Shown here: piece by piece, positions 5,546-9,862 of the stretch
Position numbering within the stretch: position 1 is the first letter of the stretch
Layout of the letters: every line of letters begins with the position of its first letter
Origin: CAYUKK01 sp964445305
GTDB taxonomy: Bacteria > Acidobacteriota > Aminicenantia > Aminicenantales > UBA8522
DNA length: 9,862 nt
Direction of reading: 5' to 3'
Assembly (NCBI GenBank): GCA_964445305.1
Contig: CAYUKK010000106.1
Span: forward strand, 1 to 9,862
Translations under genes and position numbers: made by a program
The notes under the pieces: model-generated
Told to the model about the DNA's origin: nothing
What the model saw: the letters and a program-made list of their open reading frames with translations, nothing else
Databases searched by the model: none

Positions 5546-7123
5546 ATGAGACAACTCAGCAAAACGAAAAAATTTCTCGTATCGCTGGCCATTTTATCGG
5601 GCTGGCTTGGCACTCCCGGCCTCGCCCAGACTCGACCCTTGAGTCAGCAGCAGATGATTGAGCTGGCTACGCCAGCCGTCGTCTTTATCGAATATTTTTA
5701 CAAGGGATTCGTCTTTTACAAAGGTCAGCAATTCGGCTCGACCCGGGATCCCGGCCAGCCCTTCTTCGAACCGTTTTTCGGAAAGGTTCAGGCGGGACCG
5801 TTTGAGGAAGGCAACGGCGCGTCCGGGTTCATCATTCATCCCGATGGCTATATCCTGACCGCGGGACACTGCGTCCAGGACTACCCGCAAGAGGGAACGA
5901 TGCTCATCCTCCAAGCGTTCCTCAGAGACTACATCATTCCGTCTTTCGTCCAGCAGGCTGGACGGATGCCCGACGAGAAAGAGCTCCAGAACCTTTTCCA
6001 GAAAATCATCAAAGAGGGGGCCCAGGTTGTTGATTTGACAAAAGAGATTTATGTCCGCACCGGAAACTGGAGCGCTTATAAGGCCGATGTCCTGGTGGTC
6101 AGCGAATTCAAGAAAGGGAAGGATGTGGCCATCATCAAGATTCCGGGAAAGAATTTTCCCACGATTCCGCTGGGAAATTCGGATGCCGTCAAAGAAGGCC
6201 ACGAGCTTCTGGTTATTGGGTATCCGGGCATCGTTCAGGATCTGACCTCGGGACGCGCCTTAAGCGTGGTCAGCCTCCTGATTCCGACCGTCAGCAAAGG
6301 GATCGTCAGCGCCTTGAGAACAGACGTCACCGGAAGCCCGGTCATTCAGACGGATGCGACGATTTCGGGAGGAAACAGCGGCGGGCCGGCGGTCAATACC
6401 GACGGCGAGGTGATCGGCATCGCGAGCTGGATGGCGGGCCGGACAGCGCATCGGGAGGGTGGCAGCTACGGGATGTTCGTGCCGATCAACCAGGCCAAGG
6501 TCTTTGTCAACCAGGCTGGCTTTACCCCGCAATCCGGTTTGACCGACCAAATCTACCGGAGAGCCCTCGAGCTTTTCTGGGATGGAAAATACGTGAAGGC
6601 TCTCGCCGAATTCAAGCGAGTTGAAGAATTCTATCCCCGCCATCCGACTGCCCAAAAATACATCCTCGAGTGCAACGAGCGAATCGCCAAGGGTGAGACA
6701 GGCCGAGGCTTGGCCATTCCGTCCTGGTTGCTGACGGCGGTCATCGCCGTTGCTGCAGTAGCCCTTCTGATTCTCGTGATAATTTTCGTGAGGAAGAGCC
6801 TGGCCGCGGCGCCGAAAAAAGCGAATTTCGGGTTCCTGGTGGGACAAGAAGGTCCACTGGCCGGCAATCGATTTGAGATTGGGAAGGGCGGCCTGTGCAT
6901 TGGTCGAGACCCAGCCAAGTGCAAAATCGTTCTGGCGGAGGATATCGTCTCAAGGGAACACGCCATTGTTGAGCCATCTTCTGACGGGAAGACCATTAAG
7001 GTCAAGAACTTAAGCGCCACCAACCCCACTTACATCAATGATCGGCCCATCACCGAGGCTCAGCTCACGGTTGGAGATAGACTCCGCGTTGGCAAGTCCG
7101 TATTTGTTTACAAAAGCGAATAG
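5546..7123 (+). CDS. periplasmic trypsin-like serine protease linked by a membrane helix to a cytoplasmic FHA domain
   Basis: 525 residues from ATG 5546. A signal peptide (1-27, KTKKF then a hydrophobic core, cleavage plausible after GLA) leads to a trypsin/DegP-like protease domain (about 33-325). The triad is intact: H108 in TAGHCV, D193 in GKDVAIIK and S278 in SGGNSGGP. His to Asp is 85 residues, much longer than in DegP (about 30), owing to a mostly helical insert around 115-165. No PDZ domain is seen. A TPR-like pair follows (334-380), then a membrane helix (about 393-416), then VRKS on the inner side and an FHA domain (430-520) with GRD (R454), SREH (469-472) and TNPTYIN (492-498). The protease therefore faces the periplasm and the FHA domain the cytoplasm. 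The gene starts 29 bases after the FHA-adaptor gene and is last in the operon. The substrate is unknown. Proteases with FHA tails occur in other bacteria, but I know of no assigned role. Confidence 0.94.
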   Translation: MRQLSKTKKFLVSLAILSGWLGTPGLAQTRPLSQQQMIELATPAVVFIEYFYKGFVFYKGQQFGSTRDPGQPFFEPFFGKVQAGPFEEGNGASGFIIHPDGYILTAGHCVQDYPQEGTMLILQAFLRDYIIPSFVQQAGRMPDEKELQNLFQKIIKEGAQVVDLTKEIYVRTGNWSAYKADVLVVSEFKKGKDVAIIKIPGKNFPTIPLGNSDAVKEGHELLVIGYPGIVQDLTSGRALSVVSLLIPTVSKGIVSALRTDVTGSPVIQTDATISGGNSGGPAVNTDGEVIGIASWMAGRTAHREGGSYGMFVPINQAKVFVNQAGFTPQSGLTDQIYRRALELFWDGKYVKALAEFKRVEEFYPRHPTAQKYILECNERIAKGETGRGLAIPSWLLTAVIAVAAVALLILVIIFVRKSLAAAPKKANFGFLVGQEGPLAGNRFEIGKGGLCIGRDPAKCKIVLAEDIVSREHAIVEPSSDGKTIKVKNLSATNPTYINDRPITEAQLTVGDRLRVGKSVFVYKSE

Positions 7124-7126
7124 CGG

Positions 7127-7146
7127 GAGCCTGAGGACTCAGGCTC
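7127..7146. terminator. hairpin between convergent genes, possible two-way terminator
   Basis: GAGCCTGAG (7127-7135) and CTCAGGCTC (7138-7146) form a perfect 9-base-pair stem with a 2-base loop, or 8 pairs with a 4-base loop. The plus-strand protease gene ends at 7123 and the minus-strand oxidoreductase gene ends at 7139, so the hairpin covers the whole 15-base gap and the oxidoreductase stop codon. Neither side has a clear run of T, so it is not a standard intrinsic terminator; it may act as a weak terminator or protect RNA 3' ends. Confidence 0.5.
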
Positions 7147-9862
7147 GAGGTGCTCGACGAAGGTAAGCTATCATCTTCGGAACGACAAGAGGAACGACCT
7201 CGGGCAGCATTTTGGGCATGAGGTTATCCATAACCTTCGGCATGAGCTCGGGCATCTGTTCCCTCATGTAATCCGGCATCGGAATCATCTTCCCGATTCG
7301 CTCGAGCATCACGGGCATGACCTTGGGCATCATCCGAGGTAAGAGCCGGGGAAAAAGGATGGGAAAGGCTGGCTTCATAAGCTTGAACAGGAAACCACCC
7401 ATCGGCCCCAGCCGTCCAATTCCTTCCATCATTCTGCCCATCCCGAGCGGCATGGCCCCCAGAAGCTCCGGCCACATCGTGTCCATCAACTCGGCAAACC
7501 CTCGGGCGGTCATGAGGGCAATCATCCCCTCGAAGACCTTCCACTGCCGGCTGACCTCCAGGCTCGGGTCAGCAAAATTTTTGCCCAGCGCCTCGCAGGC
7601 AAAAGAGGCCAAATCCCGCACCTCAACCGAAGCGCCTCTCTTTTCCCTGGCGACGCGGAACTGGAACTCACAGCAGGGACAGAGAGCCACGACCGTGTCG
7701 GCACCCACTGCCACGGCTTCGTCGAGTCGCATCTTCCCGATATCGTGGGCGACTGGCGGATCCTTGATGAGCGTCAGGACGCTGCCGCAGCAATGGGCTT
7801 CCTCATGGTGAAAGGGCATTTCCACGAAATTGATGCCCGGAATAGCTTTGAGGAGTTGCCGTGGCTCCTCGTAAACCCCTGAAACCCGGCCGATATGGCA
7901 GGAATCATGCCAGGTGACCCGCCGGGGAATGGATTCCGTGAACCGGAACTCGCCCCGCCGGATCTTCTCGGCTACGAGTTCGCTGTAATGTCGGGCCGTA
8001 ATTCCATAATCCAGGCCAAGCTTCGCCGCCCATTCGGGGTAGACATGCCGCCACATCATATCGCAGGCAGGACAGGAGCTTATCACCGTATCAGCGCCCA
8101 CGCTCTTGACGGCGGCGATGTTCCTGCGCATCGTCTCTTCGAACACATCCCACTTGCCGGCGACAAGCATGGGCGTGCCGCAGCAATTTTCGGCATGGCC
8201 CAGATAAGTAAAATCGACACCGGCAGCATTGAGAAGGGTGACGGACGAAGCGCCGATATCGTGCTCAACATAGGAGGCGGTGCAACCGGCAAAGTAGACG
8301 TTCTTGCTTTTCGTCCCCGGTCCATGCTTGGCTTTGAGCTCGTCGGGAAACCAGGCGGTTCGGTCCTTGCGGTACCCGGCCCAGATATTGCCCTCGGCCC
8401 TCGTCGCTGCGGCCATCATTTCGAAAGGAGGGAAGGTCATGTGTCCATCCTCGCCGACGAGCTTACCGCGGAGCTTCATCCAGCTCGACTCAATCGGCAA
8501 ACCCGCCGAGCAACGCAGGTTGCACAATTCGCACGTTGTGCAGACGAGAAAGGTGTCGACCATGAACGGATTCCACTCCGTCTTTCCCTCGAGGTATTGA
8601 CGCAGCCAGTACCATTTGCCGCGCGGCGATTGGCTTTCCCAGCCGCGGCCGTAAAACTGGTCACACTCATCGATGCAGTAGCCGCACTGCGAGCAGCCGT
8701 AAGCATACCAGGCGACATCCGCCGGGATGCCGCGCCGGGACTGGGTCGGTCGCTCGCCGACTCGCGTCGTAACGTTGTTCCCGAAGGGACGGACGATGGG
8801 TTCCAGCACGCTGGCCACTTCGAGAGCCCGACTGACCAGCGTCCGTTTCACCACCTTTCCCGGGTTGAGGATGCCGCCGCCGTCCACTTCCTTCTTGAAC
8901 TCTTTCATCCGAGCCGCCCGCTCCCGGCCCAGAATTTCCTCTGCTCGGCCGGTAAAATAAAGCCCGGTGGAATAGGGCCTGCCGCCATGCCGGGTGGCAA
9001 TCTTCATGATGGTCAGGACGAGGCCATAAACGAAATTGTAGGAAAAGCGGCGCTCATCGCTGGGGATAAAGCCGAGGATAACCACTTCCGGGGCGCCATG
9101 GCGGCCTTTCCGGATGACAACACCCTCCTTGACGACTGGCTGGTTAACCTTGTTTTCAATTTCCTCCATCACCTCGCCGAGCTTCGCCAGCGGGACGACG
9201 ACTTCTGCGGGGACAAGAGAAGGGCCGAGCCGCTTGACAATCATGAGCCGGAACCTGTTCTTCCATTCGTGGTCAGCTATCTCCTGGCTCAGGATTTCGC
9301 CCTGGCAAGCGTGGAGGATTTCGGGGAGGAATGGCTCGATTTTCTCCCGATCGGGCTCGCGGAAAGCCAGGGTGGCGATATAGGCGGCGGGGAGAATGAC
9401 CTTATGCTCAGCGGGATGACCATGATGGGTTCGGACCGGCGCCCTGTTCTTGAGCTCGGCCATGCGCGGGTTAATGAAAACAACCGACCAGAGCGGCAGG
9501 TCGCGGCGAACAAATTCCTCGAACACGGCGGTCAGTCTGTCGGCGTCGGGGCAGGCTATGGCCACGACCCTCAGCTCATGCCTCTTTTGCACACGCAGCG
9601 TGAGCTGGCTGATAACTCCGGTCGTTCCTTCGGCATCGGCGATGAGCCCCATCCCCTCGCCCTCGAGCTCTTTCACTTCGCCCGAGGGAAGAACGACGCG
9701 AGCTCGAACGACATTATCAGAGAACCAGCCGTATTCATAGGAGCCGATGCCCGCCCCTCCCTGGGCGAGCCATCCGCCGGCTGAGGACGAGGGATAGCTC
9801 GTCGGGTAAAGCCTCAAGGTCAGCCCGCGGCTCATCAGGATGCGGTCGAGCTGCTCCCAGGT
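7139..9862 (-). CDS. 5'-partial FAD-linked oxidase / Fe-S oxidoreductase fusion (D-2-hydroxyacid dehydrogenase type)
   Basis: The frame stays open through the window's right edge (TWEQLDRIL precedes the first ATG at 9835), so the start and most of the FAD-binding domain are missing. Residues are numbered from that ATG. Residues 1-85 are the end of an FAD-binding PCMH domain (SSSAGGW, GGAGIGSYEYG). Residues 90-330 are the FAD-linked oxidase C-terminal domain, ending in GGGILNPGKV. Two 4Fe-4S motifs follow: C381/C384/C387/C391 and C432/C435/C438/C442. Then come two CCG (HdrD-like) domains: C518, C551-C552, C588/C591; and C646, C682-C683, C719/C722. This GlcD plus GlcF layout matches YdiJ/D-lactate-type dehydrogenases that oxidise a D-2-hydroxyacid and pass electrons to quinone or another carrier; the substrate cannot be told. 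Residues 787-888 form an unusual Pro/Met-rich tail. The gene is convergent with the signalling operon and probably unrelated to it. Confidence 0.93.
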   Translation of the reverse strand, partial: TWEQLDRILMSRGLTLRLYPTSYPSSSAGGWLAQGGAGIGSYEYGWFSDNVVRARVVLPSGEVKELEGEGMGLIADAEGTTGVISQLTLRVQKRHELRVVAIACPDADRLTAVFEEFVRRDLPLWSVVFINPRMAELKNRAPVRTHHGHPAEHKVILPAAYIATLAFREPDREKIEPFLPEILHACQGEILSQEIADHEWKNRFRLMIVKRLGPSLVPAEVVVPLAKLGEVMEEIENKVNQPVVKEGVVIRKGRHGAPEVVILGFIPSDERRFSYNFVYGLVLTIMKIATRHGGRPYSTGLYFTGRAEEILGRERAARMKEFKKEVDGGGILNPGKVVKRTLVSRALEVASVLEPIVRPFGNNVTTRVGERPTQSRRGIPADVAWYAYGCSQCGYCIDECDQFYGRGWESQSPRGKWYWLRQYLEGKTEWNPFMVDTFLVCTTCELCNLRCSAGLPIESSWMKLRGKLVGEDGHMTFPPFEMMAAATRAEGNIWAGYRKDRTAWFPDELKAKHGPGTKSKNVYFAGCTASYVEHDIGASSVTLLNAAGVDFTYLGHAENCCGTPMLVAGKWDVFEETMRRNIAAVKSVGADTVISSCPACDMMWRHVYPEWAAKLGLDYGITARHYSELVAEKIRRGEFRFTESIPRRVTWHDSCHIGRVSGVYEEPRQLLKAIPGINFVEMPFHHEEAHCCGSVLTLIKDPPVAHDIGKMRLDEAVAVGADTVVALCPCCEFQFRVAREKRGASVEVRDLASFACEALGKNFADPSLEVSRQWKVFEGMIALMTARGFAELMDTMWPELLGAMPLGMGRMMEGIGRLGPMGGFLFKLMKPAFPILFPRLLPRMMPKVMPVMLERIGKMIPMPDYMREQMPELMPKVMDNLMPKMLPEVVPLVVPKMIAYLRRAPRA

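Noticed and set aside
1329..7123. Type VI secretion regulatory cluster (PpkA/PppA/Fha)
   Set aside because: Kinase, PP2C and FHA occur together, but no secretion-apparatus gene is visible and the FHA protease points to a different output.
7895..9784. 629-codon open frame on the plus strand opposite the oxidoreductase gene
   Set aside because: It is antisense to a well-supported FAD/Fe-S protein, has no recognisable motifs, and long antisense frames are common in GC-rich genes.

Overview
The window reads as a dense bacterial chromosome fragment, moderately GC-rich. It suggests a Gram-negative-type bacterium: there is a lipoprotein-like signal sequence and a secreted protease held in the inner membrane. 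The mix of a eukaryotic-type Ser/Thr kinase, a PP2C phosphatase, zinc-ribbon/FHA proteins and TPR-like segments recalls uncultivated Acidobacteriota/Aminicenantes-like lineages. That is a guess from gene style, not a placement by marker gene.

Layout. (i) 1-1266 (+): the 3' part of a gene that starts outside the window. Its first part looks like the soluble C-terminal end of a PMT-type membrane glycosyltransferase. It runs in frame, with no stop, into a complete Asp/Glu-racemase (MurI-like) domain. (ii) 1281-1309: a good sigma70-like promoter. (iii) 1329-7123 (+): five closely spaced genes that look like one operon: a small putative lipoprotein, a transmembrane Ser/Thr kinase with two zinc ribbons, a transmembrane PP2C phosphatase, a soluble zinc-ribbon/FHA protein, and a periplasmic trypsin-like protease linked through one membrane helix to a cytoplasmic FHA domain. 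(iv) 7127-7146: a hairpin between convergent genes. (v) 7139-9862 (-): a large FAD-linked oxidase/Fe-S oxidoreductase (D-2-hydroxyacid dehydrogenase type). Its N-terminus lies outside the window and it ends in an odd Pro/Met-rich repeat tail. No gap longer than 300 bases lacks a gene; the largest, 1267-1328, holds the promoter and ribosome binding site.

How the genes may work together (inference). The operon holds a writer (kinase), an eraser (PP2C), a reader (FHA adaptor) and a reader-effector whose FHA domain is in the cytoplasm while its serine protease is outside. The kinase, phosphatase and protease each have one membrane helix and a short TPR-like segment predicted to be extracytoplasmic, so the three could meet outside the membrane. 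This would be a phospho-signalling circuit that controls, or is controlled by, periplasmic proteolysis. No type VI secretion genes, which often accompany kinase/PP2C/FHA sets, are present in the window.
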